Shown in pieces: positions 11,546 to 21,928 of a stretch of DNA of 64,000 nucleotides (positions within the stretch are counted from its first letter, which is position 1; each line of letters opens with the position of its first letter). The DNA comes from Crossaster papposus (Eukaryota; Echinodermata; Asteroidea; Velatida; Solasteridae): contig JBAIAA010000608.1 in NCBI GenBank assembly GCA_037893245.1, positions 496,001 through 560,000 on the forward strand. Reading direction: 5' to 3'. A model generated the notes under the pieces. The model saw only the letters and a program-made list of their open reading frames with translations, searched no databases and had not been told where the DNA came from. Made by a program: the position numbers and the translations under genes.

Positions 11546-11557
11546 ACCATACTATAC

Positions 11558-12217
11558 CGTTCCGCTCTAACAAAAATCACTTAATTTAATGCGAAAACCA
11601 ACTGTACAAGAACCGAAGCTGCAAATACTCAATTTAAAAACGCTTCGCATTAAGAATGAAAAATAGCGTCTATAAAATTAACCTTTTTTTTTTTACTGTT
11701 TCCATATCTTGTAATGCACGTTGTTTTAATTGTTGTTTGTTTCCCTCAAGGAAAAGAATCGTGGTATGTGTTAAACTAAATAACATTGTTGATCAGTTTT
11801 AAATTATGTTTTCATCTGGGTTTTTGTGTGTGCAATGTTAATTGACTTATATACAATTAGAATTGTTCGTACTGGTATCACGAAAGTCGTACATTTCGCG
11901 CCCCACAGGGTCTCGAGATAGGTGTAGCCTATATCGCTGCAACATCAACATGGACCGATGCCTCTGTTTATTGTTTAGTTATGACGAGTTGTCGCAATTC
12001 TGCACTGACTGACTCATACTCGCTGGGATATCTTGACAGAGGAACATTCTATAATTATACAGAATCCTCAAACAAACGCAATTAAGGCTAGTCCAATTGT
12101 GCGTCATGGCATGGTGCCTATACAAGATAACGAGGCGGAATCGTTAGGAACTGTCTGTCTATTCTGTAGTGTTTAGTGATTACAGATGGCTAATGAAATC
12201 GCACGACATTTTGTCGC
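11558..12217. other. Start of TRIM array: 3' flank of TRIM copy 1
   Basis: From about 11740 (CCCTCAAGGAA) this matches the 3' flank present beside every TRIM copy. It ends unit 1 on this side; the truncated TRIM 3' fragment seen in the later units is absent here. Bases 11558-11739 hold the last minisatellite unit and AT-rich sequence with no recognised feature. Confidence 0.6.
11967..11972 (-). promoter_or_regulatory. Possible polyadenylation signal of TRIM copy 1
   Basis: TTTATT on the plus strand reads AATAAA on the minus strand, about 245 bases beyond the stop. The same hexamer lies at the same relative place beside copies 3, 4, 5 and 6. Copy 2 has a changed sequence there (CTGTTAGTTGTTT). 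Confidence 0.4.
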
Positions 12218-14137
12218 TTACACCCGCTGGAAGATCTTAACTGACTCCCCATCAGCCACCACGAGGTCTCCGCTCGGTGTAAATGTCAAGCCTTGGAGAA
12301 CGGAAAATCCGCTAGCTACCTGCCCAATGAAGACTCCCTCAGGTGAATAATGGTGCACTTCACCGCAGCCGACTGAATATTCTTCGATATCAACGCAAAC
12401 ATAGATGTCCCCAGCATCATCGCAACACACGCCACATGGTTGTACAGGCTTTCCGTTAAACAATGTACTGACATTGAACACCTCATCTCCCGTATAGGTA
12501 GTGCAAATCAATTTGCACTCGTTGTAGTTTGTAAAGATCAAGCGTTCCCTGATCCAGATGGCCAAATAGTAGTCAACCATGTCATGTGAAATGGTTGTAA
12601 TCAACGACCCATCCAGTTGGTGGAGAGATATCACCTTTATCCCGATGTCTGACACTGCTATCCGATTCTTCTTGTCTACAACAATATCACACAGCTTACT
12701 CCCTGAATCAACGTCTGCATCATCCTGTGATGGTGCAAACTGGCGAATGAAGTTTAGACTGGAGTCAAACACCTTTACGTGCTGTTCATCAGTGACCAGA
12801 AGTAGGTCATCAGAGGTCACAGCTACTCCGCAAGGGTCATCCAACCTCTGCATATCAGCACGTGCTTTATACTCTCCACTGGGTGTAAACATTATCAGAT
12901 CCTGTTTGATACAGTCAATAACGGCTATGTCACCATTGGTTAGACACGCCACGTCCGATGCATACGAAAACATTTCACCTCCTGGACCACACTCGCAAAA
13001 CTCTTTTTTGAGCTGCCATTTTTCTTCCTGAAGTACTTTGCCCAGGTCTGTATCTGCCACGACATCTTGACATTTGATCCAGATAAATGAGAGCTCATGC
13101 TGCGCATTCTCCAATTTGAGCTCCCCCTGAAACTCCAAGTTGTGCATCACCTTTGGTTTGAGGTCTAAAAGCTCAAAGACGTCAGCTTGCTGCATCAATT
13201 CGTCGACTGTAGCTACGATTTGCTCGGCCTGCTCCATCTTGTCACGGTTGCTTTTCTGGATTTCCTCAAACTTCCCATCTCGTTCTTTCCCGATTTGTGT
13301 TACTTTGTCTCTGAGAAGGCGAGATTTGTCTCTGACCTTTGCAATCTCCTCTTCCTCTTTGGCAGTAATGTCTTTACAAGCCCGGGCCACCATGATTCTT
13401 AATCTGTTCCTGGCATGCGTCAGAGAAGCATCGGCGACTTTGAATTCTTTTCGTCTCTTGTCGAATCTTTGCAGAATCTCGCCGACGTCCTGACGGTACG
13501 ATTGTATGGCATCTCCGACTTCAATGTATTTATGCTCTTCTGTTCGATGATCTAACGCAGCACATTTACCACACACCAAGGTCTTACATGTCTCGCAGTA
13601 AAAACAGAGATCCTGGTTAGTGTGTTTGTTGCACTGCGGAGTATCTTTCTGCCGGGGAGCCATCGGTGTTACATCGAGTCTGTTTTGTTCTTTTCCAATG
13701 ATCCGATGGTTTCTTGTGGATTTCTTCCGCTTGTGGGCTTCTTGGCATTTGCTGCAGATTATTTTACAGCAGTCTAAGCACCTCGAGACGGCTTCTAAAC
13801 CCTCGCTGCATACCTCACATGTTGGAGCATCTGCTGGTGCGTGTCCTAGCAACTGCTCCTGCTTGTTGAATTCATCAACGAGGGAACTCAAGAAAAAGCA
13901 GTTGGGTAGACTCTGCAATCCAGTGTCTGGTACCGCAGTGGCCCGCCTGCAAACCGGGCAAGGAATCTCGTCTGCATTGGGTGGCTGGCTGCCGATGAGC
14001 TTGTGCAGGCAGTTCAGGCAGAAGCTGTGCAGACAGTCCAGCAGCTTGGGATCGGTGAAACGACAGCAACAAATCGGGCATTCCAAGTGTCCTCGACTGA
14101 TCCTACCCAGCATGGATTTGGCTGAAGCTTCCGCCAT
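12218..14137 (-). CDS. TRIM-NHL E3 ubiquitin ligase, copy 1 (intact, 639 aa)
   Basis: Single-exon TRIM protein, predicted to transfer ubiquitin through its RING and bind targets or RNA through its propeller. The RING starts CPICCCRF, followed by CLHSFCLNC and CPVCRR (C3HC4). Then come B-box 1 (CEVCSEGLE, CLDCC), B-box 2 (CNKH, CETC, CGKC, H, H), a coiled coil of about 110 residues and a C-terminal NHL-type propeller of about 255 residues. The chosen start is ATGGCGGAAG in AAAATGG context, shared with all copies. An in-frame upstream ATG adds 37 residues but crosses a conserved TATGTGCAG|GTTTGG that looks like a 3' splice site, so the long form is unlikely. The closest family is TRIM2/3/71-like class VII, without a filamin domain. 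Its propeller variants include GEMFSYAS, DIEEYSVGCG and SGFSVLQ. Upstream class A. Confidence 0.9.
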   Translation of the reverse strand: MAEASAKSMLGRISRGHLECPICCCRFTDPKLLDCLHSFCLNCLHKLIGSQPPNADEIPCPVCRRATAVPDTGLQSLPNCFFLSSLVDEFNKQEQLLGHAPADAPTCEVCSEGLEAVSRCLDCCKIICSKCQEAHKRKKSTRNHRIIGKEQNRLDVTPMAPRQKDTPQCNKHTNQDLCFYCETCKTLVCGKCAALDHRTEEHKYIEVGDAIQSYRQDVGEILQRFDKRRKEFKVADASLTHARNRLRIMVARACKDITAKEEEEIAKVRDKSRLLRDKVTQIGKERDGKFEEIQKSNRDKMEQAEQIVATVDELMQQADVFELLDLKPKVMHNLEFQGELKLENAQHELSFIWIKCQDVVADTDLGKVLQEEKWQLKKEFCECGPGGEMFSYASDVACLTNGDIAVIDCIKQDLIMFTPSGEYKARADMQRLDDPCGVAVTSDDLLLVTDEQHVKVFDSSLNFIRQFAPSQDDADVDSGSKLCDIVVDKKNRIAVSDIGIKVISLHQLDGSLITTISHDMVDYYLAIWIRERLIFTNYNECKLICTTYTGDEVFNVSTLFNGKPVQPCGVCCDDAGDIYVCVDIEEYSVGCGEVHHYSPEGVFIGQVASGFSVLQGLTFTPSGDLVVADGESVKIFQRV

Positions 14138-15055
14138 TTTGTCTCGCCAAACCTGCACATAGGTATTGTGACAATATCCATCACATAATTTAATTGGGAT
14201 AGTGTGATCTATTTTGACTAAGCCTCCCAGTACAGTTTCTTTTAACACCTACCCTAAAACGGGGCAACTTTGGGGCGATCGTTGATAGGAGTAATGTTTT
14301 TTGGGAGATTGATAAAATATCAAAAATAAATGCAGTTTGATATTATTTTCAACTATTTCTTGGTCATTAGGTAAATAAAAAATAAACAAAAAATACAAGT
14401 AAAATTATTAAAACAAAAAAATGATTGCCAAAATTACACCTGGGTGCTAAGGTTGGAAAACAGGACTGGAAAACTTCGACAGATCGGCATAAAATTGTGA
14501 CACCATTTTAATGTCAAACTGTTTGCCTACCATTTTGCATACCATTGGCACGATTTAAGAGTAGGATACATCATTGGTAATTGCTTGAATTATCATGAAT
14601 GGGAGGATTTGGGGGGGGGGGGGGGGATTGTATTTTATAGTAAATATCGTTCAACTGACCAAAGTTTTACAATCATAGACGTCGAGGAAAACAAGAAAAA
14701 CGGCGGTTTTTTTTCAACCGGCGTCGGGCAGTGTTTGTTATGTTTTTTGTTTTTTTTTCGCGATCGCCGTCCAGCGACTTTTTTCCAAAATAAAACTCAA
14801 TTATTTGATTTTGTTATAGAATATCTAGCGCAATCATTGTGCTTGATGCCTACAATCATTATTTACTTTCAAATAAGTAAGATATTTCTTAATAGTTTGG
14901 TAGTAGTTTTTTTCGATATCGGCAAATGGTGTATTGTACCTTTAACAACCATGAAATGTGCACTGTCGCCAAATACCGCTAATGTCCTATACACCTGAAT
15001 ACTCCAGTTTTATTGTACATGTACCTTCAAAATATCGCCCATGATACAAACATCA
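14138..15055 (-). promoter_or_regulatory. Class A upstream region of TRIM copy 1
   Basis: Non-coding. It begins with the conserved leader (reverse complement of GTTTGGCGAGACAAA) and is paralogous to the regions upstream of copies 4 (47600-48350) and 6 (60800-61150). It contains a 15-base G tract near 14610. No TATA box was identified. After the hAT, Ty3 and MITE insertions the same region continues at 18006, 24189 and 26512. Confidence 0.45.
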
Positions 15056-15805
15056 CTAACAAGCATGGGCGTCAATCCTGGGGGGGGGGGGGGGAGACAG
15101 GGGGACACGTCCCCCCCATATTTTGAAGGGTGGGGGACACAATGTCAAATGTCCCCCCCATGTTTTTGAACTCGTGTATCTCATAATAGGGCAATATGTA
15201 CTGTAGCGGAATCTGTCAAGAATAGCGGAGCGGCGGCATGATGACGGATTTAAACGGAGTCCATCCAAATCCAACAACGGCTGCGGATCCAACAGAACCG
15301 GACAAATTAACGCGCTACTGCGGGTTTGGCCGCCCTATGCAGGCGTATGTGTGCGCGCGAACTCGATCTTCACGTGTAGTTCGTACGTGTGCATATGTAC
15401 GTACGTGAACATACTGTTCGCCTGAAAACAGGCGTTATCTCGTCCAGACGTAATCTCACTTTTTCCTAAATTTATATTATCTGTTGCTGTAACATAGCCC
15501 CTGAAATCGATAATTCAGTAAATGATGTTTTGCAGCCATATTCATACTGTAGAACATGTAGGTTGTGTGTGGACTTCGGCTGTGGTTAAAATCTGTGTTT
15601 TTGGTAAAGTTTGTAGCCTAGTTTGAAAAAAGTTTTGTGTGTACAAAAGTTCAGTGAAGTGCGTGTGCCATTGGCTGTGCTTGATCGTGTTCAACTCTAG
15701 CGAACCTTCGCAAAGCTGACAATCAATCAAATCGCAGTATAACGCTGCGTTCCAATCGCGTCGTTTTTATCGTGTTCACCGTGAATTTCTCCACGTTCAC
15801 GATCG

Positions 15806-16395
15806 GGGCCCAATTTCTTGGCTCTGCTTACCGTTAGCGAAAAATCCCTGCTTACTATAGCAGAAAATTCGGTGCTTAGGCATAACAACAAAAAATGTTA
15901 TGTTGGCGTAACCCGACCGACACCTAAAAATACGGCCGACCCTGGATATATTTTTTTTCAAGGGACGAAATTTAATGATATAAATCTAGTTATAAATACG
16001 TTTGAAACCATTTCTGACCGTTTCTCATTGTTGTGTGTGTGGATTGTTAAAATATTGAACCTGGACACGCTATCGTGTATACCGGCTTAAACAATTAGAA
16101 AACATATCATTTTCATTGCTGGGAGGGGAAACAAAAACCAAACAAAAAAAAGAATCCCTACCTACCTACCCTATTTTTTTGGGCCCGTTACGCCAACATA
16201 ACAATTTTTTATGCCTTATGGTAAACGTATTTCACGCGTTAGCGAGGAATTTTGTTCTCTGAGCATGCGTACATCCCGTAACTAAGGATTCTGTGCTTAC
16301 AGGGTTAGCGCATTTTTTTCTGCTAGCGCGGTTAGCGGAAAATGGTGACCGTAAGCGCAGAATTCTGTGGTTAGCAGAGCTAAGAAATTGGGCCC
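15806..16395. mobile_element. Nested MITE with GGGCCCAATTTCTTGGCTC ends
   Basis: The left end GGGCCCAATTTCTTGGCTCT and the reverse complement of the right end (GGGCCCAATTTCTTAGCTCT) form terminal inverted repeats. Inner parts (GCTTACCGTTAGCG) also echo one another. It is inserted within the element at 15744-16901. Short open frames inside are not supported as genes. Confidence 0.65.
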
Positions 16396-16397
16396 TT

Positions 16398-16641
16398 GGG
16401 GCCAATTTCATAGAGCTGCTAAGCACACACATTTGCTTAGCATGACAATTTGTCCTTGGCAAAAACAAGGTTATAGACCAAATGTTCACCTGATCTTTAT
16501 TGTTCTGGATTGATAATCAGCTGTTTTTTGCTTAGCATGAAAAACACGTATAATTCATTGGCTGGTAACCTGTTTTTAATGAGCATGACTTTTTTGTGCT
16601 AAGCAATATTTTTTGCTTAGCAGCTCTATGAAATTGGCCCC
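16398..16641. mobile_element. Nested hairpin MITE with GGGGCCAATTTCATAGAGC ends
   Basis: A 244-bp element whose first 28 bases (GGGGCCAATTTCATAGAGCT, then GCTAAGCA) are repeated inverted at the right end. It abuts the previous MITE two bases away. The two share the GGxCCAATTTC start and are probably relatives that favour the same target. Confidence 0.7.
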
Positions 16642-17176
16642 AGTTTTTGGTTGCATTCCAAACGCTACTCACCAAGACGCACGCGCACAGTCGAGTTAGT
16701 CGTACGGCAAGGACATTCTCTATCGCTCAAGAACTCGTACATGAACCAACACGCATGCGCGATTATTTCATTCGTTTATGAAGTCGTGAACATGGAGAAA
16801 AAAATTCCACCTGGAGTTCACCACTGGTGAACACGAGTTACCAGGCGATTAGAACGCCATTATACGTGAACACGATAAACACGACGCGATTGGAACGCAG
16901 CATTAGAGTCAGGGGACCACTGCGCCCCCGGGTATGGGTATGGGTATGGGGCCCCCAGAAACACGTGGTTCTCCCTTCAAGTTCTCTCTTATATCGTGTC
17001 CGATGTAAACCACAGGGTTTTCTCGAGAACGGTAAAACATGAGGTTGGTTTCTTTTCAACCAGACATTTGAAATAGGATAAGTAAACATCCAAAACATGA
17101 GATTTTGGGGATTCCAAGAGAGCCCCTTTAGGTCTTCGCAGGAAGACGCTCGCCGTCTGGGCTTGTCATAATTATG

Positions 17177-17864
17177 CCGGTGTGGACGGTAATTCTGTCC
17201 CCCGGTAAAATTGTCCGGGGGGACAGAATTACCTAGGTAAAAGTGTCCCCCTAGAGCCGTTAATTCCGTCCCCCTCCAGTTTATTCTGTCCCCTCTCTAG
17301 GTAATTTTGTCCCCCAATGTTCCACACATAAGTGGTTATTTTGATGTTATTTCAATGAAAAGCCCACATGGTATTTATTATTTGGACTTCTCTTCCCTTC
17401 ATCGATTTATCATAATAAAAATAAAAATATAAATAACTGTATTAATTAAATCAACCGATCTACGTTTCTTCGCGAAATGGAAAATAGCAGTAATCAGTAT
17501 TTTCAGACTTCTTGCACGCGTACAAATTCTGTATACCCAGCACGAATGTGGCAGCACTTTTGACCACCTGTAATTTGTAGTACGTTACACATCCTACAGT
17601 CTGCCACAAATGATGCACCATGAAGGGGTGAACCTGTACTACACTGGTTGTTGCGTCTAGTGGGTGCTAGACTTGTGACGTTGCACGGGACAATTTTACC
17701 AGGGGGACACGTTTAACGTTGGGCAGGAAGACAGAATTACCTGGAGGGGGACAGAAATACCTAGGTAAATGTGTTCCCCCGGACAGATTTACCGGGTCAC
17801 GGCCTGGTAAGTCTGTCCGGGGGGACACATTTACCAGGGGGGACATAATTACCTTTCACATCGG
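17177..17864. mobile_element. Nested element with GGTAATTCTGTCCCCC subterminal repeats
   Basis: The left end CCGGTGTGGACGGTAATTCT and the reverse complement of the right end (CCGATGTGAAAGGTAATTAT) form imperfect terminal inverted repeats. Both ends carry many spaced copies of GGTAA(A)xTGTCCCCC in both orientations, as expected of transposase-binding subterminal repeats. It lies inside the hAT element and is non-coding. Confidence 0.55.
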
Positions 17865-18172
17865 CCGCATGATATGCTGTCTGTGCCAACATTGTGCACT
17901 CGGGTTGACGTTTGTATAATGTGCATGCTAAACCCCTCTAATAATTCTTGACTTCAGTAATGTCCCCCCCACATTTGAAATGGGATTGACGCCCCTGCTA
18001 ACAAGCACCTACCTTAATTGTTAGCTACCAGTAGTCACAATCCCAGCGAGACCAATTGAATTTGCTATCTCGTTCAAGTAACAGAGGCGTTTACGATCGT
18101 TCTCGACGTATCGTCTTTTTACCTGTAGACTAGGCCTATATCTACGTGGAAAATGGCGGCATTGTGTCGCAC

Positions 18173-18740
18173 TTTGGTGGTTCGGGGTTATTTTAATGTA
18201 CTTAAACCAAAAACCACCAAGGTTCATACTAAAATTATAAGATAATAAATAAGTCGCCTGCCCGAGGCGTACTGGAATAATATATATAATACTTGCTCGT
18301 TGGTTTCAGAGGGTTAATGTTAAATTAATACAGGACTTGCCCGCAACTGCCAAGGCTTACCAAAATAAAGAATGAAAACTCCAAGGGTAACGTCTGTTTT
18401 TAAAGTATAGACAACTATGTGGATTCGTCCTCCGTGAGGGGCAAACACCACCTAACCAGTATCGGAACCCACATAGTTGGTATATTAAAGCTTGCTATTT
18501 ACTATATCGACGTATTATTCCAGTCGTGCTCAATCAAATGAAGTTGTCGTCTCTGCGAGCTGGAGTGGACTGGGTACTCTCACGTAGCGCCTCACGCTTT
18601 TATACTGGTGATTACGTAAGGGCCAATTCAGAGGAAAAGAAAAGAAACACATGCGTCTTCTGCACGCACGAACTATTTTATTTGCTGAATAGTGGTCGCA
18701 TATTTGGGACCGTTTTAACAAAAAGGAGGAATTCACCACA
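18173..18740 (-). repeat. 3' LTR of the Ty3/gypsy element
   Basis: In element orientation it begins TGTGGTGAATTCC and ends ACCACCAAA. It is preceded (plus-strand 18741 onward) by a purine-rich stretch reading AGGTGGGGA in element orientation, a possible polypurine tract about five bases before the LTR. Confidence 0.9.
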
Positions 18741-18818
18741 GCTAGTCCCCACCTAGATCACCAACTCGGTGATCGGTAATAAACTATGTTTCAAAAATAG
18801 AAAAAACAAAAAATCAAA

Positions 18819-21800
18819 TCATTTTTCAGAAAGATATCTGCTTGGCCAGCGAACATGTCGCCCAGAACGGGTAAATCTGTCAGGATGTTCTGCTGGCTTT
18901 GTAGGTTTATCTTGTTCTACCATTGGACGCGAAGTTTGAGATGGTTGTATCTCATCAGTGTAGGCGATCTTAAGCCTGTCGATGCTAACAGTGTTATTTT
19001 TTCCATTGATGTCGATAATGAAAAATTTGTCTTTTCTGTCAAGAACACGAAATGGCCCATGGTAAGGGGGTTGTAGAGGTTTCCTAACTTTATCTATGCG
19101 TACAAAAACATGTGTGCATGAATATAGATCTTTATGCAATCGACTGAAAAGTTTGCTAGGTCTTGTACGTACTGGTTTTAATTCAGTCATAATACGGCGT
19201 AGACGATCGACATAACTGTTTGGATCTAGAACTTGAAATTCTTCCATTGGAACTATGAATTCACCTGGTAGTCTAAGAGTTGTACCAAATACTAGTTCTG
19301 CTACGCTGCAACCCAAATCTACTTTCAAGGATGTTCTTATTCCCATCAAAATTAATGGCAAAGACTCTGTCCAGCGATTTGGTTCAGTTTGAGCCTTGAA
19401 AGCCGATTTCAGTTGTCTATGAAATCGTTCGACTAAACCATTTGCTTGCGGGTGATATGCTGTAGTACGGATGCGGTTACATCCTAAGAGACGAGATAGA
19501 TTTCTGAAAAGACTAGATTCAAATTGACTACCTCTATCAGTGGTGATTGTTGCAGGTACCCCATAAGTAGCTACCCATCGTTCAACGAATGCTCTTGCAA
19601 CAGTTTCAGCAGTAATATTCGAAATAGGAACTGCTTCAGGCCATCGAGTAAATCGATCTATGCATGTGAGTAAGTAGTTAGATCCCTGAGATGGTGGTAA
19701 TGGACCAACTATATCAATGTGAATATGGTTAAAACGAGCGTCAGGTGTTGCGAAGCTACCTATCGGTGTCACAGAGTGACGATGTACCTTAGCACGTTGA
19801 CACTGTATGCAATGTTTGGTCCATGATCGAATATCTTTGTTAATGGATGACCAAACAAATCGTTGCGTTATTAAACGTTGCGTAGCTCTTATTCCTGGAT
19901 GAGATGTACCATGAATAGAATTAAATACACTTCGCCTAAATTCAGGAGGTATGTAAGGACGCGGTTGACCAGTGGATACATCACATGTAATAGTACCATG
20001 TGAAGTAAAAAGTGGCATTTCTTGAAATTTAAGATTCGACGATGTACGTAGCTTAAATAGCTCTTCGTCGGTCTTTTGTTTACAAGCTATTGCGTCGTAA
20101 TCCACTATACCGATTGATGTTGTGGAAGTCATAGCAATGTCGAGTCTAGAAAGTGCATCGGCTACAGTATTTTCACTACCTTTTACATGGCGTATATCTG
20201 TACTGAACTGAGAAATATAATCCAAGTGACGGATCTCCCTAGGTGAATAACGATCAGGCTTCGCTGTAAAGGCATATGTAAGTGGTTTGTGATCGGTTAA
20301 AATGCAAAAATCACGACCTTCTAGCAAATGTCTAAAATGGCGAATAGACAAGTATACTGCCAATAGCTCGCGACCAAATGTACTGTATTTAGTTTCTGCT
20401 GGTTGTAAGCGCTTTGAAAAGAAAGCAATGGGCATAACAACATTATCGACACATTGATGAATTGCTCCGCCGATTGCAACGCTAGACGCATCAGTCATGA
20501 GGCAAAGTGAGCTTTTCGCATTTGGGTGTACTAACAAAGTAGCTTCAGCAAGGCAGGATTTAGCTGTCTGAAAAGCTTTCAAGGCAGTCTCGGAAAGTAC
20601 GATTGCTTGATTTTTGGATTTAGGCCTACCTGACAAAAGGTCAGTGAGGGGTTGCAATATATCTGCACAGTTTGGAATGAATCTGCGGTAGAAATTAATC
20701 AATCCTAAAAATTCTCGTAACTTGCGGATAGTTTGGGGAATTGGAAAATCTTTGAGTACTTTGATTTTATCATTCAATGGCAAAATGCCATTGTTATCAA
20801 TGTAATGGCCAAGAAATTCCAATGAAGTTGCACCAAACTGACACTTGTTAGGATTGATTACCACTCCATATTGCCGCAAACGCTCAAACACTAGTTCGAG
20901 GTGTTGTCGATGTTCTTGTTCATCGATGCTAGCTATTAATACATCGTCTATATATGCATATACAAAGTCTAGTCCATTGAGTACTTGGTCGATGAATCTT
21001 TGAAATGTTTGTGCAGCATTTCTTAAGCCAAAAGGCATTCGAACATATTCAAAAAGACCAAAAGGTGTTGTGATCGCAGTTTTCGGAATGTCCGATGGTT
21101 CGATAGGAATTTGGTGATAGGCCTTAACCAGATCGATTTTAGAAAAGACTTTCTTGTTATTTAAAGTAGCAGTAAAGTCGTGAATGTGCGGAATTGGATA
21201 TCGGTCTGGAGTTGTGGCGTTATTCAAAGCGCGGTAATCGCCGCAAGGTCTCCAATCACCGGTTTTCTTCGGAACCATATGCAAAGGTGACGACCAAGCA
21301 CTCTCAGATGGGCGAATAATACCTAGTTCTAACATATGGTTGAATTCGGCTTTGGCTATCGGTAATTTGTTTGAGGCAAGACGCCGAGGTTTGGAATATA
21401 CTGGCGGACCTCTGGTATGGATATGATGTGTAACAGTGTGCTTGATAGCAGTTTCATCATAATTTGGTTTAGTTATTTCGGGAAACTGGTTAAGCAAAGC
21501 ATGATATACGTTGTCTGTTTCAGGAATTGAAAACATCGGTTTTGGAGAAACTACTGATGTTTTGCAACCACGAATCTCAAGTTCGGTTTGAGAATCGATC
21601 AGTTTTCTATTTTTCATATCCACTACCAATGAAAAATGCCTCAAAAAATCCGCACCAATAATCGGTATAGGAACTTCTGCGATAATGAAAATCCACTTAA
21701 ATGCACGTCTTAAACCTATATCAATGGTCATAGATCTTTCGCCATAGGTTGATATAATGGATTTATTTACTGCTTGTAATGTATACGGACTCGAGTTCTT

Positions 21801-21917
21801 TTTGTCTGTTCTAGTAGGTGGCAGCACACTAACTTCAGCGCCAGTGTCTATCAAAAATCTAGTGCCAGAGATTCTATCGGTAATGTAGAATAGACGACTT
21901 TTAGGTTTGCCAGACAC
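18819..21917 (-). CDS. pol: Ty3/gypsy Pol polyprotein (protease, RT, RNase H, integrase)
   Basis: A 1032-residue open frame. Residue numbers count from the codon at 21917, which is GTG. Aspartic protease DTGA is at 24-27. Reverse transcriptase carries YIDD at 322-325. RNase H acidic residues are D476, E517, D542 and D587. Integrase has an HHCC zinc finger (H669, H673, C703, C706) and the D,D35E triad D735, D794, E830, followed by a GPF-type C-terminal region. There is no ATG near the beginning: the frame is -1 relative to gag, overlaps its last roughly 35 bases and continues open through the gag stop. It is therefore probably made as a Gag-Pol fusion by -1 frameshifting, although no canonical slippery heptamer was recognised. 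All catalytic residues are present, so the enzyme set may be functional. Confidence 0.95.
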   Translation of the reverse strand: MSGKPKSRLFYITDRISGTRFLIDTGAEVSVLPPTRTDKKNSSPYTLQAVNKSIISTYGERSMTIDIGLRRAFKWIFIIAEVPIPIIGADFLRHFSLVVDMKNRKLIDSQTELEIRGCKTSVVSPKPMFSIPETDNVYHALLNQFPEITKPNYDETAIKHTVTHHIHTRGPPVYSKPRRLASNKLPIAKAEFNHMLELGIIRPSESAWSSPLHMVPKKTGDWRPCGDYRALNNATTPDRYPIPHIHDFTATLNNKKVFSKIDLVKAYHQIPIEPSDIPKTAITTPFGLFEYVRMPFGLRNAAQTFQRFIDQVLNGLDFVYAYIDDVLIASIDEQEHRQHLELVFERLRQYGVVINPNKCQFGATSLEFLGHYIDNNGILPLNDKIKVLKDFPIPQTIRKLREFLGLINFYRRFIPNCADILQPLTDLLSGRPKSKNQAIVLSETALKAFQTAKSCLAEATLLVHPNAKSSLCLMTDASSVAIGGAIHQCVDNVVMPIAFFSKRLQPAETKYSTFGRELLAVYLSIRHFRHLLEGRDFCILTDHKPLTYAFTAKPDRYSPREIRHLDYISQFSTDIRHVKGSENTVADALSRLDIAMTSTTSIGIVDYDAIACKQKTDEELFKLRTSSNLKFQEMPLFTSHGTITCDVSTGQPRPYIPPEFRRSVFNSIHGTSHPGIRATQRLITQRFVWSSINKDIRSWTKHCIQCQRAKVHRHSVTPIGSFATPDARFNHIHIDIVGPLPPSQGSNYLLTCIDRFTRWPEAVPISNITAETVARAFVERWVATYGVPATITTDRGSQFESSLFRNLSRLLGCNRIRTTAYHPQANGLVERFHRQLKSAFKAQTEPNRWTESLPLILMGIRTSLKVDLGCSVAELVFGTTLRLPGEFIVPMEEFQVLDPNSYVDRLRRIMTELKPVRTRPSKLFSRLHKDLYSCTHVFVRIDKVRKPLQPPYHGPFRVLDRKDKFFIIDINGKNNTVSIDRLKIAYTDEIQPSQTSRPMVEQDKPTKPAEHPDRFTRSGRHVRWPSRYLSEK

Positions 21918-21928
21918 ACTTGTCGTCT

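Larger units (their letters stand above)
4043..11551. mobile_element. Giant foldback (TU/FB-like) element, 7.5 kb, nearly all inverted repeat
   Basis: The element starts TATGGTGGCTCTGAAGGGAC and ends with the reverse complement. Both flanks carry CTATAC (4037-4042 and 11552-11557). Removing the element and one CTATAC restores a run of 15-bp minisatellite units, which fixes the insertion site. The two arms (about 3.86 and 3.65 kb) pair around a centre near 7902; for example 5731 pairs with 10073 and 7501 with 8302. Each arm has an outer array of 42-bp repeats, a middle domain of about 1.8 kb with a LINE relic and an inner repeat core. Foldback elements with repeat-built long terminal inverted repeats are known from sea urchins (TU) and Drosophila (FB). 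No transposase is encoded, so mobilisation would be in trans. The 6-bp duplication is shorter than the 8-9 bp I recall for those families. Confidence 0.85.
15744..16901. mobile_element. Nested inverted-repeat element (GCTGCGTTCCAATCGCG ends)
   Basis: The left end GCTGCGTTCCAATCGCGTCG is matched at 16865-16901 by its reverse complement, followed inward on both sides by a TCGTGTTCAC/GTGAACACGA pair. It lies inside the hAT element and itself hosts the two hairpin elements at 15806 and 16398. No coding capacity; the target duplication is not resolved. Confidence 0.6.
15064..17997. mobile_element. Non-autonomous hAT element, 2.9 kb, with nested insertions
   Basis: The left end CATGGGCGTCAATCC pairs with the right end, whose reverse complement is CAGGGGCGTCAATCC. 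The flanks are an exact 8-bp duplication CTAACAAG (15056-15063 and 17998-18005). The sister unit near 61140 keeps the uninterrupted site (GTAACAAGCACC). An 8-bp duplication and CAGGGGCG ends are hAT hallmarks. Subterminal G/C tracts (GTCCCCCC) occur at both ends. No transposase frame is present. At least four inverted-repeat elements lie inside, so the original element was about 1.1 kb. Confidence 0.82.

Noticed and set aside
10072-11584. Open frames of up to 492 codons over the right 42-bp array
   Set aside because: Same repeat artefact in the inverted arm; several overlapping frames on both strands cannot all be genes.
12579-14162. Plus-strand frames of 117-180 codons opposite the TRIM genes (also at 29690-30781, 37132-38046, 46576-46929, 52081-53205, 59674-60624)
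   Set aside because: They mirror the coding constraint of the minus-strand TRIM genes and recur in the same place in each copy; no domain is recognisable.
14138-14248. 37-residue N-terminal extension of TRIM copy 1
   Set aside because: The other copies lack it; the upstream sequence crosses a conserved TATGTGCAG|G junction and does not resemble a TRIM domain.
15818-16489. Frames of 85-90 codons inside the nested elements
   Set aside because: They lie within MITE inverted repeats and have no homology features.
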